The notes beneath the pieces are model-generated. The model saw only the letters and a list, made by a program, of their open reading frames with translations. It was not told where the DNA came from and did no database searches. A DNA stretch of 64,000 bases. It comes from Gentiana macrophylla (lineage: Eukaryota; Streptophyta; Magnoliopsida; Gentianales; Gentianaceae). Each line of letters starts with the position of its first letter. The first letter of the stretch is position 1. Location: contig CM047813.1 in the NCBI GenBank assembly GCA_026214975.1, positions 34,753,871-34,817,870 on the forward strand. The letters run 5' to 3'. The translations under genes and the position numbers were made by a program. Below are positions 1 to 12,444 of this stretch, in pieces.

Positions 1-1317
1 TATTGAGAGACAATTCCGACTTAATTTTTGAAGTGAGAGTATTTAATTAATTTACTAGTTGGTCTCATAATTATATATATATCTCTATAGACATACTCCC
101 TAGACATTCATCTACATCGTGCCTAGTCATGCATCTATCGTATCGTATAAAATAAATACATGCACAAAATAAATAAATGCATATAGTAACCAGTATGATC
201 ATGAAATTTTCATAAGTGCGGTTTCGAATACAAACTGACGAAACCGCGGGTCACAATCTAAGGGTAGCTGCAACCGCCAATATGATCTCTATGTCTTCTT
301 TCTTTGGCCTCCATCTTCCGCTCCATTCTTGTTACATAAAATTTTATCTAATAAAATAAATACACCCGCCATACACGGGGAGAAAACGGGAATGTAATAA
401 ATCTAGAAAATAAACTAGGTCACGTTCTTCATAACGGTCTAGGACAATTTCAAAACCAACAGAAAAACCAATCATTCACATATATCCTATTGGTCGAGTC
501 CATGATCAATCGGGTCCATAAAATCATATTATATCAATTACAATATCTAATCCATACAATAACATCTTATGAAAAAGATAAATACTAAAATTACCAACTT
601 ACGTCTTAATTTATCGATTAACGTTTAATCAATTAAATATTTTTATCTCATCAATTAATTAATTAACTCTTGATTAATAAATAATTTTAATCGTAATAAA
701 ATTAACGGTTAATTTTAAACGATTTCAATTTCAATTTAATTAATTAGAACCATTCAAAATAAATCAAAATTAAAATTAGGTCTCTTTTATTTAATTCTTT
801 TTGATTCCTAATTAAAAGGGATGCCTTCGGTTTCCAAAACCAAAAAGCACCAACCTAGGCCATTTCCAAAATCAAAATTTTGAAAAGGGCCTAGGCCTAT
901 TACAAACAAAATTTGGAAAGACCTAGGTTAATCATAGGTCTATAATTGTGGACCATAAACCAACCTTATTGTACCATAGTGCCATGTGCCATCACAATGG
1001 TCCAAACAATTTGAATCAATTGTCAGCCACATGACATTAACTAAATAAAGATATATCATTGTACCATAAAAATTTATAAAACAACAGAACAAAAGTTTCG
1101 GGGTCCACCAAGAGCCATCAGCTGACGCCGACCACCACAAGGGCAGCCGACGCCATCGGCGTACTCAAGGTGTTGTGCTAGTGCGCGGAGCCCTGACGCC
1201 ACACGCCACCCTTTTTTTCGTTCTTCTTTCCGCGAATTAAAATCTTGTATCTATCACAATTACTATGCAAATTGTTTAATGTTTATTGCTTAAATTCGAA
1301 GTTCGCTCCGATACCAC
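1..1317 (-). mobile_element. Leader/internal region of copia-type element A (partial)
   Basis: This AT-rich stretch lies immediately inside the primer-binding site of an LTR that begins at 1318, so in minus-strand orientation it is the 5' leader and start of the internal region of a Ty1/copia-type element whose remainder lies left of the window. No open frame longer than 66 codons is present on either strand and I recognise no gag. Either the coding part is off-window or the element is decayed or non-autonomous. The assignment rests on the adjacent primer site; the sequence itself shows no domain. Confidence 0.55.
1305..1316 (-). other. tRNA-Met-type primer-binding site of element A
   Basis: Read on the minus strand this is TGGTATCGGAGC, one mismatch from the usual plant copia primer site TGGTATCAGAGC. 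It is separated by one base from the LTR terminus at 1318. Its orientation fixes element A as minus-strand with its 5' LTR to the right. Confidence 0.75.
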
Positions 1318-1893
1318 TGTTAGAAACTCTACGTGAGAATGCTGCGGAATTTAAAATTTAATTTCCTCTTTACCAAGATCGATTTCGTTTAAGACAATAA
1401 ACACATTAAGTAGTAGATGGTGAATATCTTGTTTGATCTATAAGATCGAAGATTTGACCGTCTAAGGAGAGTAGTCATGCATGCAAGCCGTCCATGTGTC
1501 CGGCCTCTATCAATATCCACACGAGCACCTCGCCAGAATCCTCCTTGGATAGCTACTAGAAAAACTAGGTTGCTAGATCGTCATTTTCTCTCTCTCAAAA
1601 CTCTCTCTAAGAAGCTCTCATTTTATCTAGTAAATTAGAACTCTTCTAATTGTGATGATACAAAAGAGTTTGATACCCACCTCATATTTATAGGTGAAAG
1701 TGGCACCCCAATGTAGTCTTAATCCGATTGGGAAAAGCTTCTGAGTGGAGTAGGGAGAAAGAAAATCTTTTACTAGTAAAATAAGGAAAACATCTTTGAT
1801 TGATTTATCACATTAAATACTTTCCTTAATCTTATTAAGGATTTTCCTTAAAATCATATCTATGAAATATTCAATATCTAATATTAAATACTT

Positions 1894-2004
<111 letters not shown>

Positions 2005-2976
2005 TCATATAATACTACATAATATAATACTATGATTAATTAATTTACAAAATTTCATGTGTATCATATACACATCATATGCTCCTCATATAGCCAATAA
2101 TTGGCTTCCAGAATATTCTTAATTAATCAACATAATTAATACCTTGTATTTAATTTATTCATAACAAATAAATACCACAATATTAATTTACCACTATAAC
2201 ACTTTATAGTCGAGATAAAATTTTCTTATTTGGTTATCACTATAACCGCATTTTAATCCGGCTAGATGTTTTTATGTGTGTGACCGATAGGCTTCCGAAT
2301 ATGTTGGCCGTAGACATAAAGTGTATTTACTAAAATACCCTTCATACCTAACGATAACGAAATAACGTCTAGCAACACATCGTGACCTCCAATCATCGGA
2401 AGAGTCAAAAGCGATGTCTACTACCTTTAATGTGAAACAGTTACCGTGTAAATAGAATCCTATCGCTGTTACAATATCCATACGGTCGTCGAGTGTCAAT
2501 ACATTAACGATAGTATCTTATAATCTGGATATCATGGTCTCTCGAAGTAAATCATTTACTCCCACTTTGCAAAGATTCACGAGAGCTAGACATTCATTAT
2601 AAGAAGGCCCTTTCGATTTTTACTCATACTATTAGGATACCCGATTTCCGGACGAATAAATATGTATCCTATGCATTCTTCAATATCATACCCAAGCACT
2701 ACCGCATGATCGCCCCATGGCTGGGAAACTCAATAGTGTCAAAGCATGACAATCCACACCATGATGCCATGAAGACACCGGTCTCTTGATAATTACACAA
2801 CTGCCACACTTAATGTAAGTGAGTCAGTCTAACATACGCATTCTCTAATACACATCCACGTACAGTCCAAATGTCTTTACACTTTGATAAACGAGATCTA
2901 TCCCTATCTTCATAAGATAAAACACATCCAATACTTGCTAGTCTAAATCATACTATTAATGTCCTATTTAATAGTA

Positions 2977-2981
2977 CATAC
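2977..2981. repeat. Target-site duplication CATAC, left copy of element B
   Basis: CATAC immediately precedes the TG terminus at 2982 and is repeated exactly at 14233-14237 after the CA terminus. Five bases is the usual duplication for LTR retrotransposons. Confidence 0.9.
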
Positions 2982-4750
2982 TGTTGGATGTAATATCACC
3001 GGACGGATCTAGATCCGCCCGATTACACAGCGGAATAACAAGGATCACGATCAATATAAATTAAAACATATAAATAAATAGATCTAAACTACAAGAAGGT
3101 TAGATCTACTTACTGATCAAAAGATTAGATCTTAAGATTGAGAAGCCGAGATCCAAATAGTTGAGATGCCACAGTCTTCCGATGTGTATCTCCAAGCAAC
3201 AACCGGTGGATGTTGATCCTTGATGCTTGACCTCCTTGATCCCGAAGATTTTCCTAACTCTAAACCCTAATGGGAAGTCGAAATCTCCCATTTATCTTAG
3301 TGTATATGGCGTGTATTATGTTTGCATAAAAGGCTTAGCAGAACTCTCTTTATATAGGAGAGAAATCCTTGTCCTCCAAGGATTTAATAATTAATTAGAT
3401 AATCAATCATAATAATCCTTTATTAAATACAAGATAAAGCTAATATATTCTAAAACTAATTTAGATATATAATAGATAATATCTAATATCTCCCGATTAA
3501 TTATTTAACAAATAAACAATTAATCACATGACATGTAATTATCCAAGAAAACTAATTTCTCTCTAATTAGATCATGTACAAAAACACGCCTATCAACCCT
3601 AAAATTAGGGTTTCACACGCCACACTCAATTATGGGCCGAGTCCACGAAAAATGTCTTTTCCATGTATTTAATTATTTAGCCCACTAAATAATTATTTGC
3701 ACATCAATTAAATAGTCCAACTACTTAATTATTATTGAGGCCCAACGTCAAGAAACATATGCATGTTAGGAGCCACATCGGGGACCATGGACCTATAACC
3801 AGTAGCTACAATAAATTAAATAAAATTATTCATCGAACAGAACAATTCTTATTCAATCTATTAATTCCGGGATTACGCCACCATAAACCCGAAACTGAAC
3901 TCTATCGATAATAGATATATACTTACACTCTAATCACTGAGTCGGTAAGCGTCCATTGATATAATCATTACATACGGATAAATCCTCCATAGACTGTTCG
4001 TTTTGATCCGGGATATTTCCGTAAACCCTTTTCAAAACATCTTATCCTTATTTACCATTAACCCCTTAGTAATCAATTAGTTCATAACTAATATAATATG
4101 AATCGGGCCCATCGATCGCTTTCTAGGATCAACAAATAAAGAGGCTGTCTCGCTCTACTTCCGCAGGAAGGAATGGATTCCATATCTGTGAAGTCACGGA
4201 CTACTCACTCATTCCGCATAGAGCCAACGAGAAGTGTTCGATCGCGCATATCCAAGTGATCCTTAACTAACACATCAAACCCTACTTTGAACCAAGCGTA
4301 GATTGTGATCACATCAGGATTGAGATTCATCCATATATGATCATCTTGTGATTCGATAACATTTCTCGATCACGGAATTATATTAAGAATTCAAATCAAA
4401 TCGGTCCACTCCTATATGATAGACATCATAGATAAATGCCCCACTAGGTACCCTATACCGACGGGCCGGATAAGACGGTCACACCGTTAAGTGTTCTTGG
4501 TGCATTATTGGTATATTAATCATGAGACCCATACTCTGATTAAATTCACCACGGACTAACTAGTTTTAAGCATATTATCACTAACTCAATCCTCGTGTGT
4601 ATGCCATACACTGAGTTATGTGATTACATACCGATATACTTAAGGTTTTCAACAGTGTATTAATATAAGCATAAACGAAAATATTAAGATGAATTATAAA
4701 TCCTGTCAAAAACAATTACAGAAATTGTCTTTAGGGCACTACACCTAACA
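2982..4750 (-). repeat. 3' LTR of element B
   Basis: This 1,769-bp LTR begins TGTTGGATG and ends CACCTAACA. It matches 12445-14232 with scattered substitutions and small indels; the other copy carries an extra stretch near 12705-12722. By the minus-strand primer site it is the 3' LTR. Confidence 0.9.
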
Positions 4751-4768
4751 ATCTCCCACTTGCACTAA
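4751..4768 (-). other. Polypurine tract of element B
   Basis: On the minus strand this reads GTGCAAGTGGGAGAT up to the LTR terminus. AAGTGGGAGAT next to TGTT is a typical plant copia plus-strand primer. A second near-identical sequence lies at 4811-4830, suggesting a local duplication of the tract. Confidence 0.8.
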
Positions 4769-5567
4769 AGGCAAGTGATAATTGTTTAGAGCATACCAAT
4801 TAACACAACATTCTCCCACTTGCACTAAAAGCAAATGAGATATATCCCCCAATTATGTACCCGCCAAGTGCATCAAACCATTTAGATGTCAAAATACACT
4901 CCGAGTGTGCCGCCTTAGGGTCGGTCAGGGGCTCGGTGAGTATGCAACATCTAAATGCCATGCGACTTAGCATCGTGATCCGTTAGGTTGTCAGCTCGAG
5001 ACGATCTTTAGGATCGAAACGTCGCCGGTCCATCCAATCTGGTGGTACTCTCCCAATAGACTTGAGGACGTACTAAACTTGCTATTTAATACTCGAATCA
5101 AAGATTCGATTAACTTGCAATTACCTGACTTTCTCTAATCAAAAGAGAGTCTATCCCATTTTATATTCATCCTCGGGTTTAGAGAAACATTCCGTGAGAG
5201 GTAGGGTAGGACTACTTCATTGAATGTTTCATACAAATATGCAAAATCATCTTAACCATTAGGATAGATGGGATTGCCAGTCACATATTCTCAGGATTTT
5301 GACCGAATCAAATCCTTTAGAATGTAGTCCGATTCTTTCATAAAGAGAATCTTGGCTTGTCAGTTTCCAACTTCAGATAACACACCCATTTTGTTTCCAA
5401 TTGTTTCAGTGTTACCATTCATGAACACTAATGTTACTACTTTACCATTATTGACATCCAGTCTAAGAAAGACTTATCAAGATTCTGGTCAAGTCCACAT
5501 ACTTGAAATATGTGACTTTTAAATGACCTAGAGGTTTGCTTTGATCCTTAGAGGATATAAGCCTTGG
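4769..5567. other. Non-coding internal region of element B (3' part)
   Basis: No gene is visible. This is the internal sequence between the polypurine tract and the nested solo LTR. It contains the second purine-tract-like copy at 4811-4830. It ends at the CTTGG target site of the solo LTR. Confidence 0.6.
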
Positions 5568-6790
5568 TGTAATGCCCCGTTCCCGGACACCGAGTCCTTA
5601 TCCGGAAATGAAACGTTCGGCATGTATAAAATAAAAGTAAATTCACTTTATATGTAAGCCTCTACTACGTCGTATCAAACAAAAAGCAAACGGAAGCAAA
5701 AACTCGGGTATAAAATTTCTAAACGTTTAAGAATAGAAAAGGGGAATCTAAAAGCGGAAAAATGTAAATTTATTACATTTGAGAAAGTACGAAAATCCCA
5801 AAAGAAAAGTACTACACGTCTCGAAAGACCAAAAGTCTACCTCAAAAGTATCAAAAGTAATCCAAATGTAAAAGTAAAGCGATAATTGATAAGTCTTCAA
5901 CGAGCGCCGTCAAGCGTCGTCGTCGAACTCCTCCTCGAAAACACATTTGTCTTCTCATCCCCAAACACATAGAAAACATGCATTTGAGGTAAGTACAACG
6001 TACTTAATAAGAAAGAGAAGCTATAATAACAACTGTAGTTCATAAGGAAAAGATATTTAAATCGATGGGTTGTTTATGTGAGGCCGACTCAACCTAGGGT
6101 CCATTTCATGTCCATCAACATGAATTGACTAAACATTTCTACTTAGCTTATCTATGTTACAACCGCACTCAAGGGCACTACGCGCATCCACCTCAGCAGA
6201 GTCCCTCCGTACTTAGGGTCAATATGACCTACGGAGTTCTTCCACCTCGGGAACACTCTTTTGCAACACATTAGTGGATCACACCAATATCCACGAAGTC
6301 TAGAAAAGGTAGACTCCGATAGCATGCACGTCTCGGCCGAGTCCCTCCGTGCTTAGGGTCTTTTGACCTCTGAGTTCCTCCACCTTCGAGAGGTAGCACA
6401 TGCATCGCGATTTAGCCTCGGTGCCTAGCCAAGAGGGACAAGTTGTTTAATCTTTTACTAGTCAAGTCGTTGATTATTAGGATGATTAACTAGCCACCCT
6501 AGTGTTTTCAAATAATCTCCTCACACACACTACTCTCTTCCTAGACCACTGAGACACGGACAAGTCCTAGCAATTACACGAGACATTGATGAATGCTAAC
6601 TCATCAAAGCACAAGCCTATCATGCTCTTCCGACGGATCCGAACTTCAACTCCCTTTAAGAGTATATTCGGTGTTTTAACTGAACGAGTCAAAAGCTCAA
6701 TTCAGGCTTGTTCAAGTTTGTACAGTGTTAACATATCACGTTTAAAGGTTTAGAAATGATAGAGTGTACTTATAAGGCTGAACAACCACC

Positions 6791-7006
6791 AAACGCCCGT
6801 TTAAAGAGATGGACGCCCATCTGGAACTTACTGGACGCCCGTCCAAGACTGGACGCCCATCCATCTTTCCCAGACGCTCGTCCACCCTAAGACAGCTACA
6901 ACCTGAATGTAAAATTACACCTCAGACGCCCGTCCAGAGAAACCAGACGCCCGTCCGAAATGTAGCCAAGGCAGACGCCCGTCCACATGAAGTAGATGCC
7001 CGTCCG
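6791..7006. repeat. Array of short palindromes with ACGCCCGT core
   Basis: About nine dispersed copies of a 12-base near-palindrome occur in 216 bp. One is AAACGCCCGTTT (6791-6802); the rest are variants of GGACGCCCGTCC (for example 6833-6844 and 6851-6862) separated by 10-40 bases of unrelated sequence. The flanking bases covary to keep self-complementarity (AAA...TTT or GGA...TCC), which suggests that pairing matters. The small frame running through the array is a by-product. Confidence 0.85.
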
Positions 7007-7559
7007 ACCTGGGTTTCGGCTAGAACCCTAAAATCTCCAACACGATTTCCACATCGTTTCTCAACCAAACATCAGCAAAATTAACACAGTGAAGCACCAA
7101 AATACTCATCTAAATGCACCTTATCATCCATAGTCATTAACCAAGGCATAACTCATCTTCCTAACACCAAAACTTCTTAAGAAAAGATCTAATCCGTACA
7201 ACTAAGAATTGAAATCATAGGAATAGTTTTTCTTACCTAAAAGCAACCAAAAACTGATCAAAAGACTCAGAAAAGCCTATTGCACTTCCCACGAAATTGG
7301 TGCCAAACGGTGCACTCTTCACAAGGGTTCCAAATCTTGAGTCCGGTCTGAAAACAATTCAACACCTCCTTAGATAATTGAAGAACTCTTCTAGTCTCTC
7401 TCTTTTCTTCCCAAATGCAGAGAGATGGAGTAGAAAGCGTGAAACTAAAATTACGATTAGGTTGTTAGGAGATTAACCTTTGTTAATTTTCCCTTAAATA
7501 CCCACTCCCATAAAACCTTAGTTTTCCTTATTTGCCCTTAGTTATAAAAATTGATTTCT

Positions 7560-7563
<4 letters not shown>

Positions 7564-7616
<53 letters not shown>
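7564..7616. repeat. (TA)n microsatellite
   Basis: An uninterrupted TA dinucleotide tract of about 53 bases inside the solo LTR. Confidence 0.95.
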
Positions 7617-7619
<3 letters not shown>

Positions 7620-9799
7620 TCAAATATATATATACAACGTCCAAATTAATTAACTCGAATAAAAGGAACCGAACCCAATATTTAGTTTTTACAAAAGACA
7701 CGTCGTCTGCCTTTCCAAAAAATCGGAATATAACACTTGGTTCCTGAGTCAATTCAGATTCTGTTTGATTGGCAAGAAAATCTCAGGGAGTTACCCCTAA
7801 TACCTGCTTTATAAAGAAATCATGCATTTATTCTTAGCTAAAAACCTTCTGTTCTGAATGAATTCAGATTATGTTTGTTCGGCAAGAAAGTCTTAGGGAA
7901 TCACCCCTATTTCCTGCTTTCTAACGGAATCAAACAAGACCGAGTGGTGAGAGAGTTCACGGTCTGGTTAACTCTCTACTTGTTAGGGAATCACCCCTAG
8001 ACCACTCAGCTTTGTATCGAAAGTTAAACTTTCTATTCATTTGACTCTTATCATGTAGATCCAATTACTCACACTGGGCCCGACACTCTGGTGGTTCTCT
8101 ACTGAGTGTGAACAGAACCTGAGTAACAAAACTCCATTCACAGGGTTATGGCCTTTAAAACAACCTCTATTGATCGTAATCCTATACAAATCCCAAGGAA
8201 CCATAGGTTATCAATCACCTCTGTAAACTGCAAAGTCTTCAGAAAACCACAATAGGTAATGGTTAAACCATACTCCCATTAGTTCTTGGTGGATCGATAT
8301 TCTGATCTAGTAGTAATTATCAGTGTTATCACCAACAACCAATGTTGGACGTGGTCTGATCTAATCAGTTAGTAACTACCTTGAGTAACCGTACTCCAAA
8401 GTCCAAGGTTGTTATTCATTGACCCTTTCAGAAGGGGTTTTGACAGTATAACCGTCATTTTCTGATCTTAAGAATCTTATAACCAACCTTTACTCAACTT
8501 ATAAGATATTGCACGAACAGTCATCATCTGAACGTGTACGCAAAAGTTCCAGTCCTACCTTCAAGCACTAAGTGCTAAATGCCTATATTGACGGAAGTGG
8601 GGTGAACCGAATTCACTCCTGCTCCATAAATTTGTAAGCATCTTCTAGGTAGACTTCTCGGTTTTACATGATAGTGTAAACCGTTATTTCGCAACCAATA
8701 TCTTAAATGAGTTAAGCAGTGTATTGTAGCACATTAATAACTATATGAGGCAAATTTATGGTGTTATCCCTCAGTGGATAAATTCCATTGGGAGGCAGGC
8801 CGAGCATCAGTCCCAAAACTATGCTATGGCCTATTACTAAGCATGGAATACTCTATCTCTGGTGAAATCAGAGATACCTCCAAATATGTTAGATAATCTT
8901 ACTGGTGTTTTGAGTAGTTGTCTGACGAGATGTCACTACTCAGAAGCTCCTTCTAACTTGTATCTTTCACAAGACCCCGAAGGACATTATGAACAAGCTG
9001 TGTTACTTTTTTAAATCTATTACCCTTTCCCGATTGAAAGGAAGCTTAGTCATTGTTCCTTTTGAGACAGTGTTCCTTGACCGAGATAGAATCACCCTAA
9101 GCCGATCTTGAGATCTTGTCTTTAGGAAATATGCACTAATTAATAGAGTGTGAAGAAGTGTTTATCTAAATACAGAAACCTTTTGCCTTTAATAGTTTAA
9201 GATGTGCTACATATACCTTTCAGCATTTCTTAGTGGTTCTGACTTTATCAAACAAAAGTCCGAGTCTTGGATTCATGCTAGCTACAAATGTCATATTCAC
9301 TTTCTATAAGACAAACAAATTATCGAATTGAAAGTGAATGCATTTGTTCCAACAAATCTAAAAACATAAAATAAATTTTCTGTGATATTCAAGGATTGAA
9401 TCCGAAATTCATTTCCTTATATCACTCACACTATTTTAGCTGAAATAACTGCCCGTTGTCTACTCTATTTATCGTTTAATGCATAGCTACCTTGTTCTCC
9501 AAAAGAACTTAGCTTTCGAGGAAATCGTTAAGGATGCATTGGTCAGTGATCCGAAATCATCTTCCTTATCCTCTGATTCTCTATTTATTAGTATTCCGGT
9601 TTAGCCTTAAAACTACTTAGTTTAGATGACTAACACGTATAGATATTCTTTCCCATTCTTGACTTTCCTTATATGGAAACAGTCTTGAACTAGCAGTTCA
9701 TTTGAGTAGACACTACTCGTGAACAGTGGGATGTCTAATGATAGTGTTACTCGTTTGGACTATTTGATTTTTCGAATAAATCAACAAATCATAAGGTTA

Positions 9800-10085
9800 A
9801 AGCTCCCACTAATTTATCGGTTCCAAATACCATCTAACTAGCAATGCTTTATTTTTTATTTTTCAGAAATTAGAAAATCACCAGAACTAAGCTCCCACTG
9901 GTTTATCGGTTCCAAATACCGTCTAACTAGTAATGCTTTGTTCATGTTTTTCCAGGAATGGAAAAACTCTTGTGCAGTCTCTTACACATTTCTAATGATT
10001 CAGAAAAACAACAAATCATAAGAATAAAGTTTCCACTAGTTTATCGGTTCCAAATACCGTCAAACTAGCAACACTTTATTTATGA
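9800..10085. repeat. Three imperfect tandem units (about 100-130 bp) in element B
   Basis: The phrase CTCCCACTxxTTTATCGGTT followed by CCAAATACC, TCTAACTAG and a TGCTTT-like end recurs at about 9808, 9890 and 10028. Each unit begins with a sequence like the reverse complement of a purine tract. They diverge by substitutions and spacer length. Confidence 0.75.
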
Positions 10086-11639
10086 TTTTCCAATTTTTCA
10101 ATTAGAAATTTCTTGTGTGATTACTCACACTATTAAAATTCACTAATAGAATTTTATATAGTCCTACATCATCTTTGAACTAAGTGCGTCTCTCGTTCAA
10201 CACGAGTGACAGCAATGACATACCTATACTATGTCACTTAAGATTTAAAGGCTCAAAATGAATATCTCTTCCGAAATTTAATTGCATTTTTCGATGAGTT
10301 CAACGTTCTTGTTCTTTTCCACTTTTAACGAAGTCATTACACTAGCAGTTTAGTAGCATAGAGATGATAGTTGTAAATAAAATTGACAGAAAAGATTCAT
10401 ATATACACGACTAGATAAATTTTAGGAATTATAAACTGTAAAAGTCTATCCTACCATTCAAAGGATTTAACCTCACATCGTACCGCCGCCTAGGGGGTCG
10501 GTATCAGCATGATGATGGTTAAACTGAGACAATCTCTCTCGATGATTAAACTTTGAGAATCAAACATCTCATGGGAATCGTACATCCCATACTTTAATCG
10601 TCGACTACCTTTCTTTTTTCAGCCAAGATATTTCCTAAAGTATCCTGATGAGTGTGACCTACTATATATATCAGACCTTTAAGTACGCCCCGAGTATGCC
10701 TACGTAGGGCAGGTCAGTGACCTGGCGAGTCCTCAAGATCCTATCCTTTCGGAGACCAAGCCTTGAATTTTGATAGCGGTGAACACCATCCGAAGGGGGC
10801 CGAAATCAAAGCGGCATGAGGCGTCACCATTCTCTCACTTGTTTGCATCTATAGTAGAGGCCGTGGGGTCGGCTATCGTCTTTCCCACTCCCACTCATTA
10901 TTTTGAAAAGGTGGTGGGTTTACCGATCGCGGTTTTGGACTTGACAATATTTTAAGAAACAACAAATCATGTACCCGAATGGTGTCGGTAATGTAGGCAA
11001 GCCTACCCGTCTTATTCGTTGGAACATATGTGACTGTCGGTCGGATCCAGCTAAGAGAATCCCCGTTTAGCCGTAAAGGCTTGTCGGATATGCTAAGTCT
11101 TGCCGAACCCCCGTGCAAACGTCACACGTGGAGGGTGAGTCGATCGAGCCGTAGCTCATTTGAACTTACCCATCCATGGTTAGACTATTTCCGAACCCAT
11201 GTATCATGATTTTCCGATTTCTTAAATTGTCAAACTTTCCCGTAGACACTATGGAACAAACCCGCAATCTCGTTCCGGTTTAAGGTGGGATTCACCGAGA
11301 ATCCATCACAGAAAACTTAACGATTGACAAAACCCGGTTCCTCGGTTCTTTAATTAGTTTCTAATAATTAATTTCCACAACAATTAATTAAAACTTAAAC
11401 TAATTAATCGATTTGAATACATACCTAATTAATTATCCAAAATTAAATAGCTACACGTATGCATATGGAGTGGAATTCATGATATGATGCATGTCATGGA
11501 AATTTTCCGGTTCTACGCGTACATTCTAAGCATACATACTAGTGCGGAAAATAAACATCAAGATGGACCGTTGGCACCCCCGTATCTAACCTATTAGAAA
11601 ATAAATAATAAACCCTAACTAGGGTTTACAAGTTTCTAA

Positions 11640-12160
11640 TACAATCTGCTGCTGATCCGTTTCATCGATGATCGGGCATCCAAATGAACTCGATTGACAC
11701 GAAACTTTGTGGGCCTATTCTTCACTCCTCCTGCTTCAATATGGATGGTTGGATCCGTGTTTCGATGGCCCAATTTTCTCCAGTAATCCGCCGATCCAAC
11801 TGCTGCATCTGTGTATAACTGCGGCGCAGCAGTGTCTTCCCGTAGCCGATCGGGCATCGAGACAAAACCCGATCGACCTGAAATTTTTAGGGCTTGTTCA
11901 TAACTCCATTTTGGTCAATCTGAATGGTCGGATCTCTGTTTCAACGTTCCAAACTCTTCCAGAAATTCGACTAACTCAAAGCTAGGGTTTTTTTACGGCT
12001 GTTGTGCTTTTCTGTTCAGATCACTTCAACAGCGATCTGATATCAAGACGGACTCCGATCGACACCAAATTTTGAGGGCTTGATCATCAACTTTTGATCC
12101 TTATTCTGACAAGAGGGATCGTCATTTCAATAGCTCAATCAATGAGAAAATCAGAAAATA
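11640..12160. repeat. Three imperfect 180-190-bp repeats in the leader of element B
   Basis: Diverged copies start near 11660, 11840 and 12030. Each has a GATCGGGCAT-like start, a CGATCGACxxxAAATTTT block, an AGGGCTTGTTCAT-like block and a GGTCGGATC-like block in the same order. In element orientation they lie a few hundred bases downstream of the primer site, that is in the 5' leader, where gag would normally start. Confidence 0.65.
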
Positions 12161-12429
12161 CCGAACAGCAACAAAATAGATCTATTTCTAGGAAATTTAA
12201 AATTACATTAACAAATAAATTACAAGATTTCCTATACTCATATAACGAATTTATATGAGTTTACAATAGATCTAACGGGTAAACAGTACCAACCCCAATC
12301 CATCTCTTCAACCACAACATATCAAAGCATTCATCATCATGATTTTCAAAAAAAAAAAAAAAAATGCAATCTAAAATACAATTTCCACTCCAAGATCTAT
12401 CAATTATATACTTTAATTTATAGATCGGA

Positions 12430-12442
12430 GGCTCCGATACCA
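12430..12442 (-). other. tRNA-Met-type primer-binding site of element B
   Basis: On the minus strand this reads TGGTATCGGAGCC, the standard copia initiator-Met site with one change. It is two bases from the LTR terminus at 12445. It orients element B. Confidence 0.85.
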
Positions 12443-12444
12443 CT

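Larger units (their letters stand above)
5568..7735. mobile_element. Solo LTR, Ty3/gypsy chromovirus-like, nested in element B
   Basis: A 2,168-bp sequence starts TGTAATGCCCCG, ends AATATAACA and is flanked by a perfect 5-bp duplication CTTGG (5563-5567 and 7736-7740). TG...CA ends, the duplication and the absence of any internal domain identify a solo LTR left by LTR-LTR recombination. The TGTAATGCCCCG terminus resembles LTRs of Tekay-type chromoviruses and the LTR-like sequence starting at 43260; the lineage is inference. Inside are a GACGCCCGTC palindrome array (6791-7006) and a TA microsatellite. A possible minus-strand TATA (CTTATAAG, near 6766) lies just beyond the palindromes. Confidence 0.85.
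7741..12429. other. Non-coding internal region of element B (main part)
   Basis: No coding region can be supported on either strand. The stretch contains three imperfect copies of a unit with a conserved ATCGGTTCCAAATACC core at about 9800-10080, and three imperfect 180-190-bp units at about 11640-12160. Blocks rich in stops in all frames fill the rest. Because it lies between intact primer and purine tracts of element B, it is best read as element sequence. Confidence 0.6.

Noticed and set aside
6809..7084. 91-codon plus frame beginning MDAHLELTGRPSKTGRP
   Set aside because: It is a translation of the GACGCCCGTC palindrome array in a solo LTR; no family resemblance and no gene context.
7528..7752. 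Overlapping frames of alternating Tyr-Ile
   Set aside because: Translation of a TA microsatellite.
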